41,373 nt of DNA. Origin: Candidatus Dependentiae bacterium. Its GTDB lineage: Bacteria; Babelota; Babeliae; Babelales; Babelaceae. The DNA lies in NCBI GenBank assembly GCA_013821315.1, contig JACDHA010000011.1:1-41373 (forward strand), given 5' to 3'. Shown one piece after another: positions 25,137 through 33,073 of this stretch (positions are counted from its first letter, which is position 1; the number at the start of each line of letters is the position of its first letter). The notes beneath the pieces are model-generated. The model was not told where the DNA came from. It was given only the letters and a program-made list of their open reading frames with translations, and did not search any database. The position numbers and the translations under genes were made by a program.

Positions 25137-25189
25137 TTGACTGTATAAATCTATATAATTATATGAAATATTGCAATTATATAGATTTA
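25137..25189 (+). promoter_or_regulatory. Candidate promoter and operator of the peroxiredoxin gene
   Basis: TTGACT (25137-25142) and TATATG (25160-25165) are 17 bases apart. A perfect 15-bp inverted repeat TAAATCTATATAATT (25146-25160 and 25175-25189) spans the -10. The ATG is 58 bases further on. An operator for a redox- or stress-responsive repressor is plausible; no regulator is encoded nearby. Confidence 0.5.
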
Positions 25190-25247
25190 TTTAGTAACCT
25201 AAAATAATGCGATACACTACAATAAAATTAATTTTTAGGAGAAAAAT

Positions 25248-25913
25248 ATGACATCCTTACGTATAAAAATAGTAGCAATAGTACTAAGTACTATGGTTAA
25301 TTCTTTACTAATAGCTCAAGATTCAATAAAGTCGTGCGGGCCTTTTATTGGCGACAATGCACCTCACTTTAAAGCTGATAGTACTCGAGGGACTATTGCA
25401 TTTCCGGAACAATATACAGGGAAATGGGTTATCTTTTTTAGTCATCCAGCTGATTTTACGCCTATATGCACAACTGAGTTTAAAAAGCTAGCAAGCATGA
25501 TTGGCGATCTTGATAAACTTAATTGTAAACTTGTAGGTATTTCAGTAGATTCAGCCTACACACATGACCGTTGGATCAAAAATCTAGAAAAAGACATAGA
25601 AAACAAACAAAAAATTACCTTTCCTGTAGTAGCCGATACCAGTCGCAGAATAGCAAAATCTTATGGGATGATTCATCCAAAAGCAAGTGCTACACAAACA
25701 GTCCGCTCAGTGTTTTTTATCGATCCTAAAGGTACAATACGGGCAATTTTTTATTATCCTATAACTAATGGTCGTAATTTTGATGAAATTAAACGCCTTT
25801 TAGTAGCTTTACAGACAACTGATGAAAAGCAAGTTATAACTCCGGCGAACTGGCAGCCAGGACAACAGGCTATTAAACCTAAAAAAGAAGTTAAAGATGC
25901 TCTGCCTGATTAA
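25248..25913 (+). CDS. Secreted peroxiredoxin, Prx6/1-Cys type
   Basis: A 221-residue peroxiredoxin that reduces hydrogen peroxide and organic peroxides. Signal-peptide-like residues 1-24 suggest export. The active site PADFTPIC has Pro67, Thr71 and the peroxidatic Cys74; the conserved Arg is in TVRSVFFIDP. The C-terminal part (NGRNFDEIKRLLVALQTTD...PANWQPGQ) is the Prx6 dimerisation arm, and no resolving Cys is evident. A strong AGGAGA precedes the ATG at 25248. Terminator directly follows. An exported peroxiredoxin would protect the envelope against a host oxidative burst; the location is inferred. Confidence 0.93.
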   Translation: MTSLRIKIVAIVLSTMVNSLLIAQDSIKSCGPFIGDNAPHFKADSTRGTIAFPEQYTGKWVIFFSHPADFTPICTTEFKKLASMIGDLDKLNCKLVGISVDSAYTHDRWIKNLEKDIENKQKITFPVVADTSRRIAKSYGMIHPKASATQTVRSVFFIDPKGTIRAIFYYPITNGRNFDEIKRLLVALQTTDEKQVITPANWQPGQQAIKPKKEVKDALPD

Positions 25914-25930
25914 TTATTTTATATAAGTTG

Positions 25931-25963
25931 ATTTCAAAAAGGGCATTAGGCCCTTTTTGAAAT
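25931..25963 (+). terminator. Rho-independent terminator after peroxiredoxin
   Basis: A perfect 14-bp stem (25931-25944 with 25950-25963), 5-base loop, internal A and T runs; probably works in both directions, also serving the convergent DUF4385 gene. Confidence 0.85.
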
Positions 25964-26005
25964 GTAGAATTTATTCTTGTCTCTTACCATTTTAAATACT
26001 ATCGG

Positions 26006-26467
26006 TTACTCCTGAGGTTCATAAAGTTTTTTATGCTGTAATTTTAAATTTATATAAAGAGGATCATTTTTAGCATTTAGATAATACTCATAAAAAATAC
26101 TGGCTGACTGGGCTTTTTCATCATCTATTTCTCGAGGGAGTACCATAGTTTTATTTTTATTCCATTTAATACCTGTTTTATGATTAGCATAGCGTCGTGA
26201 ACGAGTATAGCCCATTTGCAAAAACTTACGTGCCATATCCATACCTACAAAATCAGCCTGGCTTTTATAATCTAGAAATAAATTATAAATAGTCTGAGCG
26301 GATTCACGAGCAACATCAGGGGTCTTAAAGCACCAATAGGGTAGAATCTCAGACTTGTATGGCTCAACCAAAAGGACTCCCTGCTCGCCTATGCCAATCT
26401 GATATAATTCTGGATTTTTACGAAAATCTATAGTAGAAAAATCGCGGTTATAATCAAATTTTACCAT
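26006..26467 (-). CDS. DUF4385 family protein
   Basis: A 153-residue cytoplasmic protein. The sequence closely follows what I know of DUF4385: FDYNRDFSTIDFRKNPELYQIG, GEQGVLLVEPYKSEILPYW, then DFVGMDMARKFLQMGYTRSRRYANHKTG, ending in an acidic helix. The family occurs in bacteria, phages and some eukaryotes and has no established function; the conserved Arg/His cluster near RRYANHK hints at nucleic-acid or phosphate binding. GAAAGAA precedes the ATG at 26467. Divergent from the Nudix-ogt pair with 72 bp between. Family assignment from memory, high confidence; role unknown. Confidence 0.85.
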   Translation of the reverse strand: MVKFDYNRDFSTIDFRKNPELYQIGIGEQGVLLVEPYKSEILPYWCFKTPDVARESAQTIYNLFLDYKSQADFVGMDMARKFLQMGYTRSRRYANHKTGIKWNKNKTMVLPREIDDEKAQSASIFYEYYLNAKNDPLYINLKLQHKKLYEPQE

Positions 26468-26539
26468 TATATTCTTTCGTTAATCATGAGTATACTTACT
26501 TATAAAACCGTAATGCCTAATAAAATATAAGGGACAAGT

Positions 26540-26965
26540 ATGAATTCAGCAAATTATGTGCTTGCCTATTTTGTTAAAGATGAAAAAATACTTTTGTTAT
26601 ATCGTGCTAATACAGGATTTGCAAACAATTGCTATGGACTTGCTGGAGGCAAAATAGAGCCATATGAATCAGCTCAGCAAGCCGTTATACGTGAGATGGC
26701 TGAAGAATTAGATATTATAGTTAGACCCCAAGACACTCAACTTGTTCATGTAATGAGTTTTAAAGGCAATACTAATGGAGACCACTTAGTGCTTGTATTT
26801 GCAATTAATAGCTGGCAAGGCGCGTTGTATAATAGAGAATCTCATAAGCATGATCACCTATCTTGGTTTTGGCTGTCTAATTTGCCAGATAATCTTATGT
26901 TGCGCCATAGACAAATAATTGAATATATTTTACAGCAACAGCGTTATTCCCAAGAAGGATACTAA
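26540..26965 (+). CDS. Nudix hydrolase, MutT/NUDT1-like
   Basis: A 141-residue cytoplasmic enzyme with a complete Nudix box: Gly37, Glu43, Arg51-Glu52 and Glu55-Glu56 in GGKIEPYESAQQAVIREMAEEL, the last Gly replaced by Asp58. Length and the early YVLAYFVKDEKILLLYRA strand fit (d)NTP-cleaning or related Nudix pyrophosphatases. AGGGA precedes the ATG at 26540. The ogt gene starts 4 bases after its stop, so both belong to one operon, joining nucleotide-pool sanitation with repair of alkylated guanine. Confidence 0.92.
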   Translation: MNSANYVLAYFVKDEKILLLYRANTGFANNCYGLAGGKIEPYESAQQAVIREMAEELDIIVRPQDTQLVHVMSFKGNTNGDHLVLVFAINSWQGALYNRESHKHDHLSWFWLSNLPDNLMLRHRQIIEYILQQQRYSQEGY

Positions 26966-26969
26966 AATT

Positions 26970-27440
26970 ATGACCTATACTACACATGTTTTGTCACCTA
27001 AAGACTTTCAGCTGCATATTGAAGAAAACAAATCCCACTATAGTTACCTGCAAACATCAGGTGGCTTTATACGTTTAGCAAGTACTCAAAAAGGTATCTA
27101 TCAAACTTCTTTTGTGAAAACATGCGAAAAAATATCAGTTACATCAAATATAAACACTAATGTATTGCTTTTATCGGGCACTCAGTTTCAAGTACAAGTA
27201 TGGCAAGCAGCTTTAAAAATACCTGCAGGACAAACTGTTAGCTATCACGATCTTGCTTGTGCTTTAGGACAACCTAAAGCATATAGAGCTGTTGCTAACG
27301 CTCTAGGCAAAAATAAATTAGCTTACTTAATTCCCTGCCATAGGATTATAAGAAAAAATGGCAGCCTCGGTGGTTTTGCTTGGGGTATAGAGGTAAAAAA
27401 AGCACTTTTAGAATTTGAAAAAAACAGTAATAATTTTTAA
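26970..27440 (+). CDS. ogt: Methylated-DNA-protein-cysteine S-methyltransferase
   Basis: A 156-residue suicide repair protein that transfers alkyl groups from O6-alkylguanine to its own cysteine. The active site is PCHR (122-125) with acceptor Cys123; the helix-turn-helix with base-flipping Arg106 is in KAYRAVANAL; FQVQVWQAALKIPAGQTVSY is the conserved entry strand and helix. The N-terminal domain is short and diverged, as in Ogt rather than Ada. The ATG at 26970 has AAGAAGGA upstream; an earlier ATG at 26919 lies inside the Nudix gene. Second gene of the Nudix-ogt operon. Very confident. Confidence 0.95.
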   Translation: MTYTTHVLSPKDFQLHIEENKSHYSYLQTSGGFIRLASTQKGIYQTSFVKTCEKISVTSNINTNVLLLSGTQFQVQVWQAALKIPAGQTVSYHDLACALGQPKAYRAVANALGKNKLAYLIPCHRIIRKNGSLGGFAWGIEVKKALLEFEKNSNNF

Positions 27441-27630
27441 TTATAGACATAATCTCTTTAATTTAATATTACCTATTTGCTTAAACTGTTATTATAAGTA
27501 CCTAGTAAGTACATCTAGAGAATCATTCTTAGCGGCTTAAAGGTCGGCAGTTAAATAAACAGTTAAAAAACATTCTTGATTTTCAATAATTATATGACTA
27601 TGCTACTATAAAAACTAGAATAAAGGTAGT

Positions 27631-27819
27631 ATGAATTTCTCTATAACAGTTGCTTTACTTGCTATTGCAGGAGCACTTATTTTTGTTGGACTTGAGATAC
27701 GGCAATTAAACGAAAATATTATTACTATTTCATCTCAAATAGAACCGCTAACAAAATTGCCTGAGAATATTGCTTTCGCTTTTAACCCATTTAGTAATAA
27801 ACCAGAAAGAGTTAATTGA
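27631..27819 (+). CDS. Small single-span membrane protein
   Basis: A 62-residue protein: hydrophobic helix at about residues 5-22, then a helical, Gln/Asn-rich stretch and a Pro-containing tail. AAAGG precedes the ATG at 27631. The remaining neighbours run the other way. Unrecognised; a bitopic membrane peptide or tethered helix. Real-gene status rests mainly on the good ribosome site. Confidence 0.5.
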   Translation: MNFSITVALLAIAGALIFVGLEIRQLNENIITISSQIEPLTKLPENIAFAFNPFSNKPERVN

Positions 27820-27854
27820 CGGGAAAAACTAGGTCCATGCTATTTCTAAAGCAG

Positions 27855-28339
27855 TTAAGCGCCTAATAAAAAATGAGCAAGCTGCACTGTTTCTGCATGC
27901 GTATCATTAATATGTATGGATCGATAGCCTAAGTGAAAAAGCTTTCTTATAGCATATTTACACTTTTTAGCTACTTGGCTATTATTATAAGAAACTACAA
28001 AAATACGTGCTGGTTTAGCAAGTGTATTGCCTGGAAAATACCAATGAAAATGGTCTTGCATATTAGTTATAGTATGATGGCTTATACTTAAAATATGATA
28101 TGCTTGATGAGCAGCAAGGGTAAATTGTTTTTATAGTGTACTCTTCCATAACTGTTGAGTAATTTGTTTAATTCAGTATCTTTACCTTGAGCAACAGGCC
28201 ACACAAGAGCAATAAAAGTTTTGTTGTTTTTAATGCAATAGTCATAAGCTTGTGCATCAGTTTGTATTTCTAGCGTTTTAGTAATGTTACAAGCAAATAA
28301 TAAAAGTAACACTATATACTGTGGTATATAAAACTTCAC
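27855..28339 (-). pseudogene. Frameshifted secreted protein (SIHINDTH family)
   Basis: Two adjoining frames make one protein of about 161 residues. Frame 1 starts with GTG at 28339 behind a strong AGGAG and gives a signal peptide plus AYDYCIKNNKTFIALVWPVAQG up to VHYK. At a run of five T on the plus strand (28128-28132; A5 on the coding strand) the frame slips; the other frame continues FTLAAHQAYHIL, DHFHWYFPGN, then KCKYAIRKLFHLGYRSIHINDTHAETVQLA to the stop at 27855. One extra A would restore a single open frame. This may be a real one-base deletion, slippage, or an assembly error in a homopolymer. The pattern LF..G..SIHINDTH..T..LA is known to me from bacterial proteins of unknown role. 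Confidence 0.8.
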
Positions 28340-28394
28340 TACTATTCTCCTCTTTTATTTTAGAGTACAATAAAAAATATATTTAAAGCAATAT

Positions 28395-28913
28395 TTAAAC
28401 AATTAAATCAGGGTAAACGTATATTGCTATATCCCGTGCAATATTCTCAATAAGAGCTACAGGCTGAGTATAACATAAAATTCTTGTTAATGCTGCTTGT
28501 GCTCCTTGTCTATTTGCTTTAATATACTCTTTTATAAAAAATTGTACTGCTTTTTTATCTTCTCTATATTTATGTATATCCCAAGAGGAAGCTTGAGCAT
28601 GAAACTCAAGGGAATTTTGACCATAACTATTTTTACTATACGGATTAGCACCATACATAAGTAGAATCTTTACCATATCTTTATTAGCTAATTGTTGTGC
28701 ATAATTAAGAGGAGTTAAGTGATTCAGGATGCTATTAATAGGAACACCCTCTTTTAAAATAGCTTGAGCTCCCTCTAAGTCATTAAAAGCAATAGCTATT
28801 ATCAGTTTACTGATTGGTTCGTCTATTAATTGTAATGTGCTTGTAGGATGAGCTCTTTTGCCAGCATGTATGCTAGCTGCTAATAAAAGCACTAAAGTAA
28901 TGATATATTTCAT
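28395..28913 (-). CDS. Short secreted ankyrin-repeat protein
   Basis: A 172-residue protein with signal peptide (1-17, cleavage near IHA-G). Ankyrin units span about 35-110: IAIAFNDLEGAQAILKEGVPINSILNHLTPLNYAQQLANKDMVKILLMYGANPYSKNSYGQNSLEF. The C-terminal 60 residues are helical (KAVQFFIKEYIKANRQGAQAAL). One of the smaller members of the plasmid's ankyrin set. No strong ribosome site. Protein-binding role inferred; partner unknown. Confidence 0.82.
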   Translation of the reverse strand: MKYIITLVLLLAASIHAGKRAHPTSTLQLIDEPISKLIIAIAFNDLEGAQAILKEGVPINSILNHLTPLNYAQQLANKDMVKILLMYGANPYSKNSYGQNSLEFHAQASSWDIHKYREDKKAVQFFIKEYIKANRQGAQAALTRILCYTQPVALIENIARDIAIYVYPDLIV

Positions 28914-29144
28914 GATTTTTTACCTATTCAGTTTTATTGACTAAGTAATTATATAGACGTTTTTACAGTATAAAAAACTCTGTATTAAATTACAAATATT
29001 TAAACGCATCCTTAACAATTTCTAAAATAATATATTAACTACTCTAGCTATTTTATAAAGACGTTTTAGAGCATTGTATTAATATCTATTTGTATGCTAT
29101 AATATAATAATATAATTTAAAACCTACTATTGTTTGAGAATACA

Positions 29145-30593
29145 ATGAAAATAAAAAAACCCTTTTTTCTTTATAGTGCTATAATTTTCTTTGGAACTTT
29201 TTGTCCACTTATAGGTGGTCAAAAAGAAATAAAACCTAATACTAATTTTAGTTCTACTGAAAATTACAATCAATACACATTAGATGATTTATCAGATTTT
29301 ATAGATTTTACACCAGATTTAAAAGCTTTTTCTCAAGATGAATTGCTATCAGCAAACTTCCAGCCTACATCTATAGATAATTGGTATACTCCGAGTAATA
29401 CCGAAAGTATATTTGGTATTTCAACTTATAATACTCAAGTCAATGATCCAGGAATAAGAAATGCCTTTTTTTATTCTCCAACTACTATTAATTATAGTGT
29501 CAAGCCAATTGTAGTTATTGTAGTACATGGTACTGGATTTGATTTTTCTTTACCACTAGGTTTTTTAAGATATCAAAGAGGTGGTGCTTTAACTAAAGAT
29601 TACTTTGATATAGAAGCAGCTAACTTTAAAGGCATACTTACTTATGCTAAAGCACAAGCCGACAAAGCTCATACTTCAGCTCAAGTAGTATCGTTTCAAT
29701 GGAGTGGTGCGAATAATAGCGCTATACGTATACACGCAGGGCATATATTAAAAAAGCTTGTGCTTGAAAGGTATAAAGAATTCAGTATTATTACATTATC
29801 TCATAGTCATGGTGGTAATGTAGTAAATGTAGCATCTTCTTTAAAAGATTCACCTTTTATTGATACTATGATTCAGATAGCAACTCCTGTCAGAGATCCA
29901 CAAACAGATAGTGGTATTTACGTACCACAAAATTTTGGGACATTATTTCAATTTTGGTCAAGTGATGATTGGGTTGTTCCCTTTGGAGCTGTAAGCTCAT
30001 GGGGCGACGTTTTTAGTAGCATGTTGTTTACTGACCCGACAAGAAATATACGTAAATTTGTATTATCTGCAAAAGCAGGAGAAGAATTAGCTAGAGCAGG
30101 ATATAATCATCTTATAGGGCGCCCTGTAGGCTTAGTATATAATATAAGAACTCAAATTGATGGTGAACTACCAGGCCATTCAGCTATTAAACTTCTTGCA
30201 CCTTATTTAATTAGTGTTTGCAATACTATTCTTGGTCACTATAAACTGCATACTGATTTGGATCTTAATATAGAAACTAAAACACATGAGTCCTTTATAT
30301 CAATTCGTCATAGCGTCCAAGAAGACACATGTTATAAAGATTTTTTAAAAAACTTAATTAAAGAAAATCCTCGATTAGCCAATCGACTGGTTAAAACTGA
30401 AATCATAGAACAAGTAGATAGTGATGTTCAAAAAGCCTTATATGCCCGTCTGTATAAAGGCAGAGATATAAACAAGCATGAGTCCTCTATACGCAGCATA
30501 TTACGTAAAATAACGAGCGTGCCAACTAATATCTCAAAGTTCTACTCTAAAATAACGCATAAAGGCAAACACTCAAACACAGTAAGTGCTTAA
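29145..30593 (+). CDS. Secreted alpha/beta hydrolase (HSHGGN type), copy 2
   Basis: A 482-residue protein with signal peptide (about 1-25). After an acidic N-terminal stretch, the hydrolase core shows VVIVVHGTGFDF (oxyanion), VVSFQWSGANN, the nucleophile elbow LSHSHGGNVVNVAS, and QIATPVRDP, the same order as in the protein at 19597 but with a longer N-terminal part and a 150-residue basic C-terminal extension of unknown role. The ATG at 29145 is preferred to a TTG five codons earlier. A long perfect inverted repeat follows the gene. Probably a lipase or esterase; the extension may direct binding. Confidence 0.82.
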   Translation: MKIKKPFFLYSAIIFFGTFCPLIGGQKEIKPNTNFSSTENYNQYTLDDLSDFIDFTPDLKAFSQDELLSANFQPTSIDNWYTPSNTESIFGISTYNTQVNDPGIRNAFFYSPTTINYSVKPIVVIVVHGTGFDFSLPLGFLRYQRGGALTKDYFDIEAANFKGILTYAKAQADKAHTSAQVVSFQWSGANNSAIRIHAGHILKKLVLERYKEFSIITLSHSHGGNVVNVASSLKDSPFIDTMIQIATPVRDPQTDSGIYVPQNFGTLFQFWSSDDWVVPFGAVSSWGDVFSSMLFTDPTRNIRKFVLSAKAGEELARAGYNHLIGRPVGLVYNIRTQIDGELPGHSAIKLLAPYLISVCNTILGHYKLHTDLDLNIETKTHESFISIRHSVQEDTCYKDFLKNLIKENPRLANRLVKTEIIEQVDSDVQKALYARLYKGRDINKHESSIRSILRKITSVPTNISKFYSKITHKGKHSNTVSA

Positions 30594-30608
30594 ACCTTTA
30601 AAAGTAAA

Positions 30609-30670
30609 TATCATTATAAGATAAATATTCGGTGCTCTTAACCGGCACTAATATTTATCTTATAATGATA
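30609..30670 (+). terminator. Long perfect inverted repeat downstream of the hydrolase gene
   Basis: 21 bases at 30609-30629 are perfectly inverted at 30650-30670; the 20-base loop can extend the stem with GTGC/GCAC. It starts 16 bases after the stop at 30593. AT-rich arms and no T run make it an atypical terminator; mRNA 3'-end protection or a protein site is equally possible. Confidence 0.55.
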
Positions 30671-31080
30671 ATCAAAAATAGCCGCCACTTATTAAACTAT
30701 TACAAACGAAGTAAAGATAATCTTTATTACACTTATAAAAACCACCTAAAGTTACCGTGGCCCTGCAAAAGGGGAGCAACGTTCAAATAACTCATTCTAC
30801 CACTATTGGCTTAAGCTTTAAATAATATCAATAATCGCAGCAACAGTTCAAAAATGCATGTCTGCAATGAGAGATTCTGAGACATGCACTAAGTATAGCT
30901 TTTTAAATTAGCTCTATACTCATACAATAACATAATTAATATAAATAGATTATAAGTTAAAAAAGCAGAGCTACAAGGCTCTAAAGTCTTATTTTACTTA
31001 TTATGCTTAAGTTATTTTTAATAGTATATTTTGTATTTTTGGATTAAAAATAGTTTCTAATTAATAGTAATTGAGTGAAT

Positions 31081-31212
31081 GGCTTAACATATGCCATTAA
31101 GCCAGTATAACGCTTTAACGCTATAATGTTTTAATGGCATACTATCTTGATGGCATAATAGCAAAACTGTATAATGGCATAGCACTATGCCTGCTTAATA
31201 GCTAGCTATTAA
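31081..31212. repeat. Mosaic intergenic repeat, copy F
   Basis: Densest copy: TTAATGGCAT at 31131-31140 and inverted at 31091-31100, AATGGCAT again at 31173, TATACTGGC inverted at 31101-31109, a GGCATAG/CTATGCC hairpin near 31176-31192, and an 18-bp perfect palindrome TTAATAGCTAGCTATTAA at 31195-31212. Confidence 0.65.
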
Positions 31213-31214
31213 AA

Positions 31215-31244
31215 ATGAGAGGCAGTCAAATGACTGCCTCTCAT
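31215..31244 (-). terminator. Terminator of the outer-membrane protein gene
   Basis: A perfect 13-bp stem (ATGAGAGGCAGTC, 31215-31227, with 31232-31244), 4-base loop, followed on the minus strand by five T. It lies 30 bases past the stop codon. Confidence 0.93.
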
Positions 31245-31273
31245 ATACACTAAGTTTAAGCTTAGTATAATTC

Positions 31274-32797
31274 TTAGAACTGAACGCCGATTTTACCGTA
31301 TACTGCCCAGTTATCAAGGGAACCGCGGCAACGACTAAATTCGTATGAACCAACTACACCAAGTAATGTTGGATAGTTGCATATAGCTGTATTGTAGCTT
31401 AAGCCACCATACACTTTATGATTTAATACACGGTTATGTGCAGCTGAATGAGTGCTTAAACCGTTGCTTGTTGAATCAGTAAGCAATGTTTCGCTGTTAG
31501 ATCCACATGAACGAGCATTGAAATTAAATTCATCGTTTATGTTAGCATCACAAGAATCACTTACTGTATTATTATTATCACAGAAGGTATTAGTGTTAGT
31601 ATCACAATTATCTTGGTTAAAGATGCGACGAGGACAAATTCTTTCACTTTGTCTCCAGAACAAGTCGTAACCTAACTCAACACCCCAGTTACAATATTGG
31701 TAATGAAGTGCTGTCCAGAAGTCGATTGTGCTACGGGGTTTAACTCTTACACATTCTCTTGTTTCTTCACAAGTTACTGTATTGATATCAATTGTACGGC
31801 GTTCTTTTGCTTCAAATACATAACGATATTTAAAATCAGCCATTAATACAAGATCAGATTTGCCACCTTGGCAGAATGTATAATCACCGTTAAGACCAAA
31901 ACCTAAGCTACCATGGCGTGAACCAATTAGAGCTTCAAACATTTCGCCACGATGTCTACGACCTGTTGGTATTCCACCTACAAGGTAAAGACCAATGTGA
32001 TCATTTGAGCATAAGAAGTAGTCGTAACCAAGTTTTACTTGGATATCATCAAGACCAGATCTTCTGTAGCAACGACGTACGTCACAAGCACCTGTATCGA
32101 AAGTTGTATCACAAGGAACTGTTGAGCTTACATCTAATACATCAAAAGCTGTGCTATCGCACACATTTGTATTGCATGAGTTAGATGAATTACCACATGA
32201 ACGAAGTCTTTGTTCAACACCAACAGCTGCTGTATTAATGCTTAACCAAGCACCATCATATAAGCAACCAAGATCAGCATACATTGTTAACAAACTGCCG
32301 TAGACTTTTCTTTCTGGTCTTAAGCGGTTTGAACCTGATAAAGCTGAACCACTCGTTGCTACATCTGATTGAGAGCTGGTTTGGAACCATCTGTCATTAC
32401 GACGATTTCTGGTGGACTGTTGATAAAACGGAGTAAGATAGAAAGCAACAGTACTACGTGGACCACAATAGTTGTTTGAGTGGTATACATGGTAGTTGGT
32501 TAAAGCTAACTCATACGCTGAATCAAAAGTAATTGAACGCGGGCTGTAATGTGTTCTTCCATGACCAAATCCACAGTCTGAGCTGCAGTCTGTTGAGCAA
32601 TCAGTGCTACAGTCTGTTGAGCAATCAGTGCTACAGTCTGTTGAACAATCAGTGCTACAGTCTGTTGAACAATCAGTGCTTGAACCGCAAGAGCTGTTAC
32701 GTGATCTTACAGACGCAGCTGCCTGCATGCCTGGTTGTCCTGCTGCTACTACTGAAAGCAATAGCGCGAGTGAAAATATTCTTTTATATGTACTCAT
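31274..32797 (-). CDS. Outer-membrane beta-barrel protein with Cys-rich STDC repeats
   Basis: A 507-residue protein with signal peptide (about 1-27). Residues about 38-72 are eight or nine copies of the tetrapeptide STDC, giving a regularly spaced cysteine ladder. The rest shows alternating polar/aromatic strands (DYFLCSNDHIGLYLVGGIPTG; SLGFGLNGDYTF) with many more Cys, and it ends in YGKIGVQF, a terminal Phe typical of barrels inserted by BamA. A disulfide-crosslinked surface layer protein, in the manner of chlamydial cysteine-rich outer-membrane proteins, is plausible. The ATG at 32797 has GGAGA upstream; a longer frame lacks one. Strong terminator. Probably abundantly expressed. Confidence 0.85.
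   Translation of the reverse strand: MSTYKRIFSLALLLSVVAAGQPGMQAAASVRSRNSSCGSSTDCSTDCSTDCSTDCSTDCSTDCSTDCSTDCSSDCGFGHGRTHYSPRSITFDSAYELALTNYHVYHSNNYCGPRSTVAFYLTPFYQQSTRNRRNDRWFQTSSQSDVATSGSALSGSNRLRPERKVYGSLLTMYADLGCLYDGAWLSINTAAVGVEQRLRSCGNSSNSCNTNVCDSTAFDVLDVSSTVPCDTTFDTGACDVRRCYRRSGLDDIQVKLGYDYFLCSNDHIGLYLVGGIPTGRRHRGEMFEALIGSRHGSLGFGLNGDYTFCQGGKSDLVLMADFKYRYVFEAKERRTIDINTVTCEETRECVRVKPRSTIDFWTALHYQYCNWGVELGYDLFWRQSERICPRRIFNQDNCDTNTNTFCDNNNTVSDSCDANINDEFNFNARSCGSNSETLLTDSTSNGLSTHSAAHNRVLNHKVYGGLSYNTAICNYPTLLGVVGSYEFSRCRGSLDNWAVYGKIGVQF
32586..32681. repeat. Tandem repeat of 24 bp x 4 in the outer-membrane gene
   Basis: Four 24-bp units (32586, 32610, 32634, 32658), each coding for STDCSTDC. 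Units 1-2 share GAGC and units 3-4 share GAAC at the same place, suggesting stepwise duplication. Copy changes would lengthen the Cys ladder without shifting the frame. Confidence 0.9.
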
Positions 32798-33073
32798 GTG
32801 AATTGTCTCCTTTTCGTGAATAATAATACTCACTTATGGTTATAATATTTTTTATCAAAGAAAGCAACATTATTGTTAAAATATTTTTTAAAGCCTTCTT
32901 TTTTTATTTTACTAATAGTGTTTGCAATCATTATCTAAAGCCTATTTCAAGCAAAAAATTACACATAATAAAAAGTTAATAGCTGCTTAAGATTTTTTAC
33001 TCTCTTAAAATAGGATCTATTAACAACTACAAACTATACTACATTCTAAAACAAGGTTCAATGATTTGTTTTT

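Larger units (their letters stand above)
30594..31273. other. 680-bp non-coding region with several hairpins
   Basis: No credible gene on either strand. Contents: long inverted repeat 30609-30670; a 9-bp hairpin TGCATGTCT/AGACATGCA (30855-30863, 30880-30888); mosaic repeat F (31081-31212) and the terminator of the outer-membrane gene (31215-31244). A small RNA between 30700 and 30900 is possible but unsupported. Confidence 0.6.

Noticed and set aside
28128-28132. A programmed -1 frameshift at the A5 run
   Set aside because: The site lacks a proper X-XXY-YYZ heptamer (only five A, with T before), and no downstream pseudoknot is evident; a plain indel is simpler.
30609-30670. An insertion-sequence end
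   Set aside because: The two arms are only 20 bases apart with no gene between them and no target duplication visible.
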